Part shown: in pieces, positions 46,232-58,368 of the stretch | How the letters are laid out: each line of letters begins with the position of its first letter | How positions within the stretch are numbered: the first letter of the stretch is position 1 | NCBI GenBank assembly: GCA_021186555.1 | Contig: JAJKFL010000042.1 | Coordinates: forward strand, 23,931,521-23,995,520 | Direction: 5' to 3' | Source: Reticulitermes speratus | Lineage: Eukaryota; Arthropoda; Insecta; Blattodea; Rhinotermitidae | Length of the DNA: 64,000 bases | Notes under the pieces: model-generated | Seen by the model: only the letters and a program-made list of their open reading frames with translations | Databases searched by the model: none | Told to the model about the DNA's origin: nothing | Made by a program: the position numbers and the translations under genes

Positions 46232-46330
46232 ACAACGACATGAAGGCATATGGAGGAGAGGAATTTTATGTTCAAGCAGTCTTAACCTAAGCATTAGATG
46301 GGGATGAGTTTAAATCACCACAAGGATAAA
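46232..46330 (-). mobile_element. SINE family D, 3' fragment
   Basis: CATGAAGGCATATGG and, further right, ATTAGATGGGGATGAG match the reverse complement of the D 3' part (CCATATGCCTTCATG, CTCGCCTCCATCTAGT) at similar spacing. Confidence 0.5.
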
Positions 46331-46653
46331 CATCTTTCTTCTTTCGGATATTGTTACACTTATTAATTAAAAGAGTACACTGTATTATATAGAATCTGAC
46401 ATGTATACATACCACAGAAAACCTGAAATCGTAAACTTGTTCCACTTGAGCAAAGAGATCCAAATTACAAATTGCTGATGCCATCAGAATGTAAATTTCA
46501 TACGTTAGTATGTTGTGTCTTCTGGAAAAGGAAGTTTAAAAAAAAGCATCAGGGTTTCTGAAAGACTGTGACAAAGTCGATTCTATAATAAGATTCTAGT
46601 CTTCAGGAATGTAACGGCATATCGACAGGTAAACAGTTGGTACCAGTGGACAC

Positions 46654-47167
46654 AGCATACGATAACAGACGAATTGAACCCTTATCAATACGTCGCGAGA
46701 ATATAAAATACGATAAGAGACGACTTTAACCCTTATCAATACGTCGCGAGAACATAAAATAAGATAAGAGACGACTTTAACCCTTATCAATACGTCGCGA
46801 GAACATAAAATACGATAAGAGACGACTTTAACCCTTATCAATACGTCGCGAGAACATAAAATACGATAAGAGACGACTTTAACCCTTATCAATACGTCGC
46901 GAGAACATAAAATACGATAAGAGACGACTTGAACCCTTATCAATACGTTGCGAGAACATAAAATACGATAAGAGACGACTTTAACCCTTATCAATACGTC
47001 GCGAGAACATAAAATACGATAAGAGACGACTTTAACCCTTATCAATACGTTGCGAGAACATAAAATACGATAAGAGACGACTTTAACCCTTATCAATACG
47101 TTGCGAGAACATAACATACGATAAGAGACGACTTGAACCCTTATCAATACGTCGCGAGAACATAAAA
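46654..47167 (-). repeat. 51-bp minisatellite, about 10 units
   Basis: About ten units of 51 bases with the core GATAAGAGACGACTTTAACC and CTTATCAATACGTCGCGAG. 51 bases are 17 codons, so a 183-codon minus-strand frame stays open (repeat RVKVVSYRILCSRDV). Unit variants (TTTAACC/TTGAACC, GTCGC/GTTGC) are amino-acid-changing in that frame (K/Q, D/N), so no sign of protein-level selection is seen. Confidence 0.95.
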
Positions 47168-47721
47168 TCTCTCACGATTCTACGACTTTCACAGAATTCG
47201 TCGATTCGTTAAGAGAGCAATGTTGACACAATTAAGCATTTTAAGTTTACTTAGAATTTACGACACAGATGAGCGATCTGTGGGTGCTGGTAACTTAACT
47301 TCTACAATTATTACAGGAAAGTGTTCGTTACAAGTATACCCATACAATCTTAAAATGGAGAAGGGTTACATCTTCTGCATGCACAAAACTTGGAGAAAAT
47401 AAAATTGTTTGTCGGACAACAAAGTCCTGAGAGCTTCACGAATGTGCAGTTCCAGTGACAAAAGGTTAGAAAAGTGAGCTCCAGTTTGGATTGCATGCAA
47501 CTGGCATGTCCTTTCGAACATGTTATTATACTTCTGTGGTCATTGTGTTTATTTAATCACTGTGGCAAAACCGGGTCTAAGAGGATTTTGTTCAGCATAT
47601 AGGCATATCTATTCTGGGAAGGTAGTAACAACGCAGATACCACATTGCTTAACGTTCATTAAACACGTAATCTTGCCCTACATGGACGTACAAACACAAG
47701 TGTGTTTGTCGAATCGATATC
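47168..47721. other. No recognisable feature
   Basis: Short frames only. Confidence 0.4.
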
Positions 47722-47996
47722 GCGTACAGAGCTGGAGATATGACATGAAGAATCTGCGATTCGCATCCGGCAGGGGGCAAGAAATTCTTCTCCTGTCTAA
47801 AACGTCTACCGGTTCTGGGGCCCATCCAGCCTCCTGTTCAATGGCCGCCCTGGGGTCTTTCGCCGGGGATAAAGCGGCCGGGTCTGAGGCTAAACACTCA
47901 CCTCCAGCCAATACTAAAGTTAAGAATGATTGAAGCAGTATACCAACTCCTTCTACATGCATTCGTGGCTTGCACAGGGATAAATTTGCCTTTACT

Positions 47997-47998
<2 letters not shown>
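47722..47998 (+). mobile_element. SINE family D/E, copy with AT-repeat tail
   Basis: Box-B-like CTGCGATTCGCATCCGG, GGGGCAAGAAATTCTTCTCC, GTCTACCGGTTCTGGGGCCC, CAGCCTCCTGTTCAATGG, TTTCGCCGGGGATAAAGCGG and 3' end GGGATAAATTTGCCTTTACT. It runs straight into an (AT)n tract. Confidence 0.85.
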
Positions 47999-48034
<36 letters not shown>

Positions 48035-48035
48035 T
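47999..48035. repeat. (AT)n microsatellite at SINE tail
   Basis: About 18 AT units starting at the last base of the SINE tail. Confidence 0.95.
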
Positions 48036-48066
48036 GTTACGTACCAGGAATCACGTTGTCATTATA

Positions 48067-48585
48067 ACAAGACAGGTAATGTACGTATAACGTAATACGG
48101 TAGTGTTGAGGCGCGTTCGCCTAACCACTGTTGCCGTAGAAAAAGCAATAAGTATCGCACATTCAGCGCATGTCTCTGTAGCCTTAGTCATCCAGCATGC
48201 ATAGCGAATGCGCCGTATTATATTGTCATCTGTGGCCTATCTGGCTCTACCAGATCTTTTAACATTATCTCATAAACGGCATGATTTTAGGAAAAAGTTA
48301 TTGAACATAAAATATGCTTTTGGATTTTCTCTACAAATTCGTCTGAAACATTTCTCATTCTAAGAAGAATTGGGCGAGATATTATCATAAATGTGCATAG
48401 CTCGCCATGTAAAGCACCCGTTATACTTTCAGGTTTTAATAAAACTTAAATTTTCTCGACAGGTATTCGAGAAATACTCAAATATCCAATATGATGAAAA
48501 TCCGTCCAGTGGGAGCCGAGTTGTCTCATGCGGACAAAAGCTAATTGTCGCTTCTTTTAAATTCTGCAAACGCGAATAAAAATGA
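48067..48585 (+). repeat. Dispersed repeat G, copy 2
   Basis: Second copy of the repeat at 19907-20445 with the same block order, from GTAATGTACGTATAA through GAGGCGCGTTCGCCTAACCA to GTCCAGTGGGAGCCGAGTTG. The GGGCGG/GACAGACA tail of copy 1 is lost here (GCGGACAAAAGC). Confidence 0.85.
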
Positions 48586-48999
48586 CTCCAAATAAATGTA
48601 AAATACGGGACAAGTTTTATTAGCAGGAACCAAAATTAAATTCGCTTGTCAAATTTCAGTAGATGCCCCGGACGCCATATTGAAAGTACGCTGAGAAATT
48701 TCGGATATAAAAGAATTGCGGACGGACACACTGGCATTGCCTATTCACTGTGCAGTACTGCAATCCTCTAGCGGCTGTGATTAACCAGAAATATATTTAA
48801 AGAATCAGTACGCACGGTATGCTAAACGCATACAACGTTGCAAATAATGTACTTCGTGACATACTGCAGTACACACACTGAACATAGGCGTCCTTCACTT
48901 CCAAAAGTAGTACGGATTTGCGGTACACGCGTACATGCATACTGTTTACTCCCGTAAGAAAAGTACATCCTTCACTGCGCCGATTTTTATGAAGCTCAC
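48586..48999. other. No recognisable feature
   Basis: Short frames only. Confidence 0.4.
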
Positions 49000-49560
49000 A
49001 AATCAAGATGAAGTGTAAACATCTTATATCGAATTTCACACAAATCAGAAAAAAAGTGGAAATTACGGGGGGGTGGGGCGGGGGGGGGGACATAATTAAG
49101 AAAAGCACAGCTTTCATTACTGAGACTTTTATACAACACATAAACTCACTGAAATATTGTAAACATCTCCTCTATCGATTTGTTTCCAAATCGGATGAGA
49201 AATGTAGAAAATAGAGCACAATTTCATTAACTTTCTTAAGTAAAATGTGCCATTCATTGCACAGACTTTTGTGCTATTCACAAGCGCTCAACTTCCTACG
49301 TGAAGATCTTATATATATCAAATTTTATCGAAAAAGTAAAATAAATTAGGAATGTAGGGGTATAAATGAATATAAACCCTTCGGAAATATGACTGTCAAT
49401 AGGCCGATTTTCACAAAACTCTGTCTTGCGTTACAAAAGTTTAAAAAAATTCACGTACGGAATTTCACGAAAATCCAACAAACAGTTTAGTCGTTGATAC
49501 TACGTCACAGAGAGAAGCACAGATGTAAGACGGACGGACATGGTCTTCACACAAGGCATC
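49000..49560 (+). repeat. Dispersed repeat F, copy 2
   Basis: It shares block order with 11000-11465 and ends GTTTAGTCGTTGATAC, then AGACGGACGGACATGGTC and TTCACACAAGG. A G-rich insertion (49064-49090, GGGGGGGTGGGGCGGGGGGG) interrupts the early part. Confidence 0.75.
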
Positions 49561-51550
49561 CTAGTTTTAGTTCGCAAAGATCGTCTAAAATCAGTCAATG
49601 CTGTGTAGAAAGTAACTCTTGTTTGATCTCAGAACCTCACAGAGCACATAAATGTACTTTGCGGGTAGAATGGAGAAACTTTCAGTATTAAATTTTATGG
49701 TACATATAGTAACCACTAGACGTTAAAGGGTTAATGCAGTTCAGGAAAATATAAGAAACGGCGATGACGTATTTGTTAGAACTTTCAAGGAAAACTTATA
49801 TTTTGAATGATATAAATTTCCAGAACTACTTCTATTAAATGGAAATAGGCCTGTTCAATTTTGACAAAGAACATAAATTACAGTGTGTGAGGGATTGTTT
49901 TATATGACTTCACCATTACCTACAAATTCCTCTGGCAGTTTTCTGATTTATCTTTGAAATAAATGGAGTCTTACACCATGCAGTCTATTGCAACACCATC
50001 AGGCGTACTTTCTATGAGACTACATATTTAGTAGAACTTCCATTTCAGGAATACCACTTTGAACGAAGAGTTCCTTCTCTTTACTCTCCGCAGACTAACT
50101 GGAATATCATAAAGGGAACATTCTAGATCTTCATGAAGAACATTTAATTTAGTCATATCAGAGTACAGTCATCTCGAGAAGGTTGTGGCCATTTGCTTCA
50201 GCATGTATAACAACCGGAAATAAAGTCATGTTAAGAAATGATGCGTCGTTATCATTATTGCTGCTACTTTACAGAATGTTAAATACGTAGACATTCTTGC
50301 TATACAATACAGCTCAAGACTGTCAGCACTTGCTGACGGTTTGATTGAGTCTGTATCAACATTCGCCAGGCTTTATTATACCTCTCGGTAAGACACTGCT
50401 TAGAAACTAAGATTCTGACTGTGAAAGGAAAGATAGGTGTTCAGTGTCTACATGTCAGCGGGCCTGAATGTCTGCGCACATATTAACGATTTATATAGCT
50501 GATTCATTTTAATAAAGTTTGGCATATATAATGTATCACCAGACAAAACACCACCTTATCAAATCTTTACAGCACCAACATGTTCCCTATTTAAGCCACA
50601 TTAATTCAGTTCGCTGCCTCCAAGCTTCAATATTATCATGCGTTCTGAAAATTTTAAAGAAAATAGAAAGTAAAACACAGGAAATGAAAACATCTGCATA
50701 ATTTCTAATCTTAACCAAATATTAACAGAGTGATTCAGTCCAGAAGGATAAGCTGGTCGCGGCATGTACTACATATGGGAAAAGTAAGATGTACATATGA
50801 AACTTTAGTCGGACAAGAAGACAGGAAATCACCTTGAAAACCTAGTCGTAGATAAGGAGAGAACATTCAAATATGCCTTCAACAAATAGGGTGCCAAATA
50901 TGTAATGGCCTTATTTGGCTCAAGACAATTCAAGTGACCAGACCTTGTGGACATGGACCTCGACAAAATGAAGAACTCTATTCAGTAGCTACAAATGTTT
51001 AATTTCTCAAGAACGATTTTGCTCTACGGAGCTACAATTGTAAAGCGGGACAAGTATGAAGTTAAATTGCTGGCTCATAAATACCTTCTCTGCGTACTTC
51101 ACTTACAAAAAGAACTGAAATAGCGTTATTTCACGTTACATTAATTTAGGTTAGTAATTTTCCCTCTGCCCTATTTCGGTTTTTTTCTGCCGCTAGACAC
51201 ACGTTTTTTTGTTGGGTCCTCACAATGCATGAAATTTCACATTTTAGCATGAATATTTACAGATATAAAACAAAGTTTTCATTGTAATAATAAAGGAGAA
51301 ATGAATTACGGAAGGCTGAAAAGCGCATTAAGAAGCTATTCAAGGTGTATGTTATATTTTAAGCCTTACAAATTCTTGTATAAAAGTTAGTCCATATAGC
51401 TCGCAAGTAGTGGATTCTTCTGCACTTGCTAACAGTACCCCATGCTTGAGTTCACAGTCGATACCTTCATATTGAAATTCTCAAACTTTAACGAGATAGA
51501 AGTAAACTGAATAGAGAAAGAAGAAGGGAAGAGAGTAAGTTAACAGTAAC
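49561..51550. other. No recognisable feature
   Basis: AT-rich; no frame longer than 65 codons and nothing that can be named. Confidence 0.45.
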
Positions 51551-51561
51551 TACATTAATAA

Positions 51562-51843
51562 TGGCCGTGCCATGGCTCAGGCAGTTAGTCGCCGGCCTCC
51601 CACCGCGGAAGCCCGGGTCGCTCCATGTGGGATTTGTGGTGGACAAAGTGGCACTGGAACAGGTTTTTCTCCGAATACTTCGGTTTTCCCCAGTCAATTT
51701 AATTCTACCGCTGCTCCATTACTTGGAAAAGTGAAAAAAAACTGATCATTTTTCTCTTCATCTTCATCATAGGGCTGCACAATAAGCCTTAAGGCTGCGT
51801 TGCGTCCGTAGCTTCTGCTCGGGGCCCTTCTCCACAAAAAAAA
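51562..51843 (+). mobile_element. SINE family B, copy 2, with target-site duplication
   Basis: Full-length copy (GCCATGGCTCAGGCAGTTAG to GGGGCCCTTCTCCAC plus A-tail) with part of box B deleted. It is flanked by TACATTAATAA at 51551-51561 and 51844-51854, a perfect 11-base target-site duplication, as expected for LINE-driven insertion. Confidence 0.95.
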
Positions 51844-52028
51844 TACATTAATAAACTACTTTCTTTATAGAAAGGTTGAGTTAAGTTTAAGAGATAAGTA
51901 TTATTGTAAGGTATTTTTTAGGTTTATAATTTATTTCTGAACGCAAATAAATATATCAAGATAAAACCTCATGATATCGTTCCTACGGGAGACTAGCTTT
52001 GTTCAGAAAAATACATTATTTCTTACTT

Positions 52029-52280
52029 GTGGCCGTGAGGTCTAAGGCGTGGGTCTGCGGCCGCACGCTTACTAGGATTGTGGGTTCGAATCCCACCGGG
52101 GCATGGATGTCTGTCTCTTGTGAGTGTTGTGTGTTGTCAGGTAGAGGTCTCTGCGACGGGCTGGTCCCTCGTCCAGAGGAGTCCTACCGAATGTGGTGTG
52201 TCTAAAAAGTGTGATCGTGAAACCTCGAAAAAATGAGACAGCCTAGGCCCCCAAGGGGCTGTCAAGCCATTAAAAGAAAA
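52029..52280 (+). mobile_element. SINE family A, copy 4
   Basis: GTGGCCGTGAGGTCTAAGGC head, box-B-like GGGTTCGAATCCCACC, TGTCTGTCTCTTGTGAGTGT body, 3' end GGGGCTGTCAAGCCATT and an A-rich tail. A SINE D copy in the opposite orientation follows at once. Confidence 0.93.
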
Positions 52281-52289
52281 ACTAGAGAT

Positions 52290-52455
52290 GGTCGGTAGGC
52301 AGATGGACGAACCGGTTGCTTTAGCTCTGGAGAAAGGGCCATCTGTACTCTTTTAACAGGAGGCTGGATTGGTCCAGAGCCGGTTGGACACTTTCGAGAA
52401 GAGATCTCTTGCCTCTATGGGGCAAATGAACCCTTATTCCACAGTCACCATTCCG
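52290..52455 (-). mobile_element. SINE family D, degraded copy
   Basis: On the minus strand: GGGTTCATTTGCCCCATAGA (box B region), GGCAAGAGATCTCTTCTCG, CCAACCGGCTCTGGACCAAT, CCAGCCTCCTGTTAAAAG and GAGCTAAAGCAACCGG. The 3' part is missing. Confidence 0.7.
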
Positions 52456-54617
52456 CAGCCCAGGTACTATAGAAACTGAATTTGCTAGAATGTTCTGTCT
52501 TCAGCTGGAATTGAAAACAGAACCCTATACGAGTTGTATTTAGTGATGACAATAAATACTTTTATTCTATTCGTATTGCTATTGGATTAACAACACATTT
52601 AATAGGTCAAAATGCATAGCGTTGAACGGTAGTGCAGTTAGTAAAACCATAAGCAAGAGAGTGATTGTGACACAATTTAATCTACCATTTCGGCGTTTGC
52701 CGGGATATCGTGAAAAATGCCATGAAAATTTTCAGTCACAGGTTATGAGCACTGAAACTGGAAAATAGAGAATGGGACGCCTGAAACCTGCCCATTGGAC
52801 CATGACTTTCGATAACACGGATAATGATAGGAATTTGATATACTTAATGATGCCCTGTACAATTCTTCTTTGGCACCTTTGATTGGTTCCCAATTCGTTA
52901 TTGGCATAATTTGTCATTTTCTTTAGAGGCCATCCACTGAATCGTAATGTGTTGTCTTACGTTAATTCATTTATTTCTAGGTTATGTAACGATACTGTAT
53001 CCACCACAGAACTTCATATTTTAAATCTGGAGTGAAAAGATGTAGGTTTATGCATTTGAAAATATATCTTAATGCAGGTGGTTATTCGAAATTGTTGGAG
53101 TTCCTCAACAGCAGCGAGCGGCCGTCGGCTTGTCAATCAGACCAAGTTATGTCACTGTGATTGATAAAGGAACGGTGGTGCTTCCTTAAAGCGAAAGATC
53201 GGCGACATTTAATTAAATACAACCCAATATATCCGCCTCCCCAGTTTGAGTGAGGGACTTCAAGTCGCATATTCAAAGCAACGCAGTGACATGTTTTAGC
53301 CATCGGGAATATTGGTCCATAGAGGTTCTTTGACGAGATGAAGTTTGTTTTTGAAATCATATTTCGCCAGGCTGACAACTTTGGAAGCCCGAGGGCACGC
53401 TTTGTTTCGATCCATTCTATATACACGCGTATTTCTTTTAATAATACAGTATTGTAAATAATGTTTCCATTGGTCATATTTTTAAATTAACGCTTGGCGA
53501 GGTGTACAATAGTACAGAGAATAACAGCAGCTTTGCGTGGATCTCAGCTATTTTCACGATAAACCTGTAAGAATGTGGTTGAGAAAACGTTTCCTGTCTT
53601 GAGACGATCTGTCTTCTTCTTAACCTATGTGAATTCCCTATTTTACCGCACGTGAATTGTGTATCTGTCCTGCAGGGCTGTGACATTTCACTGTCTAGTG
53701 TGCGTGTTTCGCAGCTGCTGCTCGGTTAGCTGCAGAGGAACGTCCGTGAGCGTACCCACACTCACGTAGCTGCTTGAAATTAAAACAATTACCTTTCGCT
53801 CAGACTATGCTTTAAATTGTAAATCACTGCCAATCTTATTTACAAATTTGTCTTATATATGAATGGTACGTAATCGAACAAGATATTGAGTTCAGTTTCT
53901 TTTCTCTAGAACCTTAATGCTCTTGATTACTCCTGGAATTGTGTTTGACATTCGGAACCGGAATAACAAGCGTAGCGATAAAACTCAGAGCGCCTCTAAT
54001 AGTGGATTTACATTTTGTAAGACGATAACTAAGGTGAAAACATATACTTATATTCGCATCGGAAGAATGAGATAACAGAGAAAACTTAACCCGGATAACT
54101 CTTAACATTCTTCTATTTTCTAACAGTTACGCTCGGAACACAAGTTTAGGGCGGTTCTATCCCTTGAATCTGCTCGTTATTAGCCACAGAACAACACACG
54201 ATAGCGATCCATATCGTGATTGGGATAACAAAGTTACTACATTGACCTTCGCAGTAGCAGCATAGAGGCCACAGCACATCTAAACTAAAAGGCTGAGAAA
54301 CGCAATGTCAATACAAGTGATGAGTTCCAGGCCAATTCGTTTTGCAACTTAGCTTTTCAAACAGAATGTATGCGCGTGAATTTTGGCATTAAGTTGGGCA
54401 AAATGTTACATTATACTGCGTAGTTGAGTTGAGGCGGCAGGGCGGTGCACTTTCATTTAACGAGAAGGAATGTCTAGATGTTAGGCATGAGAGACACGTT
54501 GTTTCATGAGCCTCGTTATAGGCACAGTCTCAGATGCAGTAGTCATTGAACGACTACTAGTTCGAAAGCGTAACTGTAAAAAAAAGAAAAAAAAATGTAT
54601 ATCCTAAATTAGGATAT
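52456..54617. other. No recognisable feature
   Basis: The frame at 53133-53477 (minus, 114 codons) has no family resemblance. Nothing else is seen. Confidence 0.4.
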
Positions 54618-54905
54618 GCAGCGTAGTAAGTCCAGTGACTAGGCTAGGGGTTGGACGAGAGCGGAATCAAGTTTCGACTCCCGAAAAGGGCAAGAGATGT
54701 TTCTTTCCTCTGAAGCGTCTAGACCGGCTCTGAAACCAAAACAGGCTACTACTTAATGGGCATCGGGGGGCCTTTCTGCAGGAACAAAGCTGTTGGAACG
54801 CGAAAATCTCCACTCGCCTCCATCTAGTGCGAACGACAATAATACGAGGAGATACACCGCTACTGCACTCTCCCATACGCCTTCATGCCGTGGTGTTGAA
54901 TTAAG
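54618..54905 (+). mobile_element. SINE family D, copy
   Basis: GTGACTAGGCTAGGGGTTGG head, box-B-like GTTTCGACTCCCGAAAAGGG, CAAGAGATGTTTC, GTCTAGACCGGCTCTGAAAC, GGGCATCGGGGGGCCTTTCT, CTCGCCTCCATCTAGTGCG and CTCCCATACGCCTTCATGCC. Full-length by comparison. Confidence 0.85.
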
Positions 54906-57120
54906 CCCAAGGCTGACTTTGACTTTTTCTGCAGAAGAAACAACCGGAAGCACTCATTCACCTTGTCATGTAATTAAGAAGTTTCATCACCTAGTTCAAA
55001 AAAGCCCGCAAATTAATCCTGAACCCCCTGCAACACAGCTCACACATTCACGGCATAGGTTTTAATTATGTCCTCCAACGTAGCCGTACATTTACAAAGT
55101 TCTCTCTTCCTTTGTCACTTTTAATCAGAATTATCTAATTGCTCCCAGGAATGCTAGCAAATCTCGTAATTCTTCACTAAACAGCCGTAGCAATGGATGC
55201 AATGAAAAGACTGTCACATACACAAATACACATTCACTGGTGATCCACTCTGCGAGAGGACAATTGATAGGTCATCTTATTCATGAATCTTATAACATTC
55301 ATCGGAGGAGACGCTACGTTTGGTGCTTCTAATATGAAATGCGCTAAGACTTCATCAAAAATAACGGCAACACTCGTCATTCTAATCAGAGAGTGTCCAA
55401 TGCGAAATCTGGTCACGTTATCGGCTCCACTAATTCAGGGCATCGTGATTTTCCTCAGTATAAGTTATAATATCTTGTAAATAGGCCGCGACTACTTCCG
55501 TACACTTATCCATTCACTTTCTCATATCTTTCGACGCCATGGAACTTCTGTAACTGAAAAGGCGTCGTCAAATAACACCAACTTAATGCTGCATCAAGCT
55601 TATTTTAATCTCTTTATAAGCAGTATCTGACACGTGAGGACATAACCGCTGATTGCGTGACGACAGGTGTGGGAGCCAGAAGTGCCAGTTCATTACACCA
55701 GGAATCGCCGCCAAGCGCCGTATCTAAATTACGTCGCAGAAAACCACATTTATAGTAGATGGAACATTACTGGGTCTTATTACGTGTCCTTTTACAGTGC
55801 ACCACCTCTTTCATAAACTGATAACAAATGAGTATAAGACATTAAATTCGCAACCAGTGGTGTCCACAAAGCCTCCAAGACTAATTGCAAAACTAAACTT
55901 GCCTACTGTCCACCAAGTCGCAAATGATGTCTGTCGGAAAATAAAAAATAAGTTTTCATGGCGTATAACTTCATGACTAAAGAATGTACGCTGATTATGA
56001 TGATATGTGGAGAATTTGTCACCGAGTGATTATCACATGCTGCCAGCTGTAGAGCAGGTTCATGGCGGCCACAAAATTGAAGCTGCTAAAGGTGTAGCAA
56101 CAGGTGTGGCACGATGGCTGGGAACAAATGTCACGGACTGATGTCAACAGAGAACACAGAAGGTTGTACCACGGTGTGATAAATGCCTGTATTGTGGCGG
56201 GGCTACGTGAAGAAGTGGCTGGATAGCAGTGCAATTCAATTGGAAATATCGTTATTAGTGTTACAGGAAAGAAACTGAAATATTATACATGCACTCTAAA
56301 ACATTTTTCTGGACGACTCTCGTATGTAGGATTTTCAAATCATACCGTCTTGAATCCGTCCCGAGGGGGGGTACCTTCTGCGTCGTCTTGTGCTTCGCAA
56401 TACTCCTCATCAAAACGTGTCAGTCAAGCAGTTAAGCAAGATAAGGGACAAAACTGTTTCAAGGCTGCTGGTTTATGTTATTGTCAGAAATTTGAAGGCC
56501 GAGAGGAATGAAGTCCATCGAAGACCTTCAGCACGTTTAAACCCCGATTTTATTTCTAACAAAACTAATTCTTATCCTAGTTGCAATTACACCCGCGGCT
56601 TGGGTAACTTAATGTGCGTGGGAAGATGAATTCGGGCAGCAGATGGAAGGACTTCCACGCCACAATCCACACATGCCAGGCGTATGCCACATATTTGGTC
56701 AGCTGCGTTTTCAGGCGCGGCATGACCTGCGGCTCGAGAGAACCTCACATTACAAGTAAGTAGTCAAGAGTCGCCCGCTGCCCTTTAATTTGGAATGACA
56801 ATTAAATAATTGGCATGTTGAATGTATGAGAATGGACTCATTTGAAGTGAGTTATTCAGAAATAAAATAAAGTAATGGGCTCCAGTAGGCTTCATATACA
56901 TATATAACAGGTATATATTCATGCAGATAATACACGCACGCACGCACGCGGGCGCACACACACACCCCGTGTCTTGAATATATTTATGTTGTTAACTTAT
57001 AAGAATAGTTTTGCTCATATGAGTAGTAAGCAGACATTAAACCGACCGATTCTTCAGAATTACGTACTTCTGTGACATGTTCTTTATAAACGGATGTGAG
57101 GGTCTTCTGTCTTAATACAA

Positions 57121-57122
<2 letters not shown>
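54906..57122. other. Unannotated stretch
   Basis: Only a (CACG)n/(CA)n patch at about 56934-56966 is noted. No gene is seen. Confidence 0.45.

Positions 57123-57123
<1 letters not shown>

Positions 57124-57162
<39 letters not shown>
57124..57162. repeat. (TA)n microsatellite at SINE tail
   Basis: About 19 TA units ending exactly where the SINE E tail begins (minus strand ...CTTTACAT then AT repeats). Confidence 0.95.
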
Positions 57163-57165
<3 letters not shown>

Positions 57166-57438
57166 AAGGTAAAGTTCACCCTAGAACAGGCCATGAAGGC
57201 CCAGAGGTGGCGTAGAGGTATAGCTCTACTCTTTCCTTAACCTCGGCACTAGATCGGGGTGGGTGGTCAACGCCACGCCCCGGCCGCTTTACCCCTGGGA
57301 ATGACCAGGTACCCATTGTACAGGAGGCTGGGTAGGCCCCAGGGCCGGTCTGGACGTGTGCTGAAAATCTCGCCCCTACCGGGATTCGATCCCCGGAACG
57401 TCCAGCTCGTAGCTATACCGACTACGCTATCCCGGCTC
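57163..57438 (-). mobile_element. SINE family E, full-length copy
   Basis: On the minus strand: GAGCCGGGATAGCGTAGTCG head, box-B-like GGGGATCGAATCCCGG, TCCAGACCGGCCCTGGGGCC, CCCAGCCTCCTGTACAATGG, GGGGTAAAGCGGCCGGGGCG, GTTGACCACCCACCCCGATC, GGGCCTTCATGGCCTGTTC and 3' end TAGGGTGAACTTTACCTTTA. It is the reference copy for E in this window. It shares its middle part with D but has a different 3' end. Confidence 0.92.
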
Positions 57439-57508
57439 ACGTATGTATGTGTGTATATATATATATACATACATATGTGTGTGTGTAATATATATTACAT
57501 TCACCACC

Positions 57509-57760
57509 GATCCCGGTGGAAACGCGGTCAAAGGCGTGGGTCTACGGTCTCTCGCTTGCTCGGATTGGGGGTTCGAATCCCGCCAGAAGCATGAATGTTT
57601 GTCTCTTGTGAGTGTTGTGTGGTGTCAGGTAGAGGTCTCTTCGACGGGCTGATCACTCGTCCGGAGGAGTCCTACCAAGTGTGGTGTGTCTTGAGTGTGA
57701 TCTCGAAACCTCAACAACGAGGAGACCTAGGCCCACTAGGGCTGTCGAGCCATAACAAAA
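57509..57760 (+). mobile_element. SINE family A, copy 5
   Basis: GATCCCGGTGGAAACGCGG head, AAGGCGTGGGTCTACGG, box-B-like GGGTTCGAATCCCGCC, TGTCTCTTGTGAGTGTTGTG body, 3' end GGGCTGTCGAGCCATAACA. It is about 70 bases to the right of the SINE E head. Confidence 0.93.
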
Positions 57761-58089
57761 TACGTTCACTATACCATCACCGACGTGTAAGTAACAGACT
57801 GTCAACTGTTGTCCACAAGATGCTGCATACCTTATTTGATAGTTTCGTTGCTCACAAAACAGTTTGCTCTTTGAGACACATCGTGTATGCATACAGAAAT
57901 AAGAATAATTTCATCAACAGTGCAGAATTGCACCTATAACAAACAACAGTGAAATTAATAATTTCGAAATATTTACAATAAAATTACGAATAAAAGAAGT
58001 AAGAGCAACTTTTAGTTTTGATTACTTTGCCTTGCCAATCATTTAAGTGAAGAAGTGGAAGTACTAACAGCGAGTAAGCTGTAAGAGTG
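57761..58089. other. Spacer between SINEs
   Basis: AT-rich; no named feature. Confidence 0.45.
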
Positions 58090-58368
58090 TAAGAGTGGCT
58101 CAAGCGGTTAGTTGCCGGCCTCTCACGGCGGAGGCCCGGGATCGATCCCGGGGTAGTCCATGTGGGATTTGTGGTGGACAAAGTGGCACTGGGACAGGTT
58201 TTTCCCCGAGTACTTTGGTTTTCCCCAGTCCATTTCATTCCACTGGTGCTCCATTACGCGGAAAAACGGATAAAACTAATCATCTTCATCACAGGATTGC
58301 ACAAGAAGCCTCAAGGCTGCGGTGCGTCCGTAGCATCTGCTGCGGGGCCCTTTACCACAAAAAAAAGT
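58090..58368 (+). mobile_element. SINE family B, copy 3
   Basis: GAGTGGCTCAAGCGGTTAG head, GGGATCGATCCCGGGG box-B-like motif, then the same body blocks as 23498-23788, ending GGGGCCCTTTACCAC and an A-tail. Confidence 0.94.

Noticed and set aside
46596..47147. 183-codon minus-strand protein
   Set aside because: A by-product of a 51-base tandem repeat with non-synonymous unit variants.
57595..57939. 114-codon frame with a Cys-rich start (and similar frames in all SINE A copies)
   Set aside because: It reads through a SINE A copy; the same peptide appears wherever the SINE lies.
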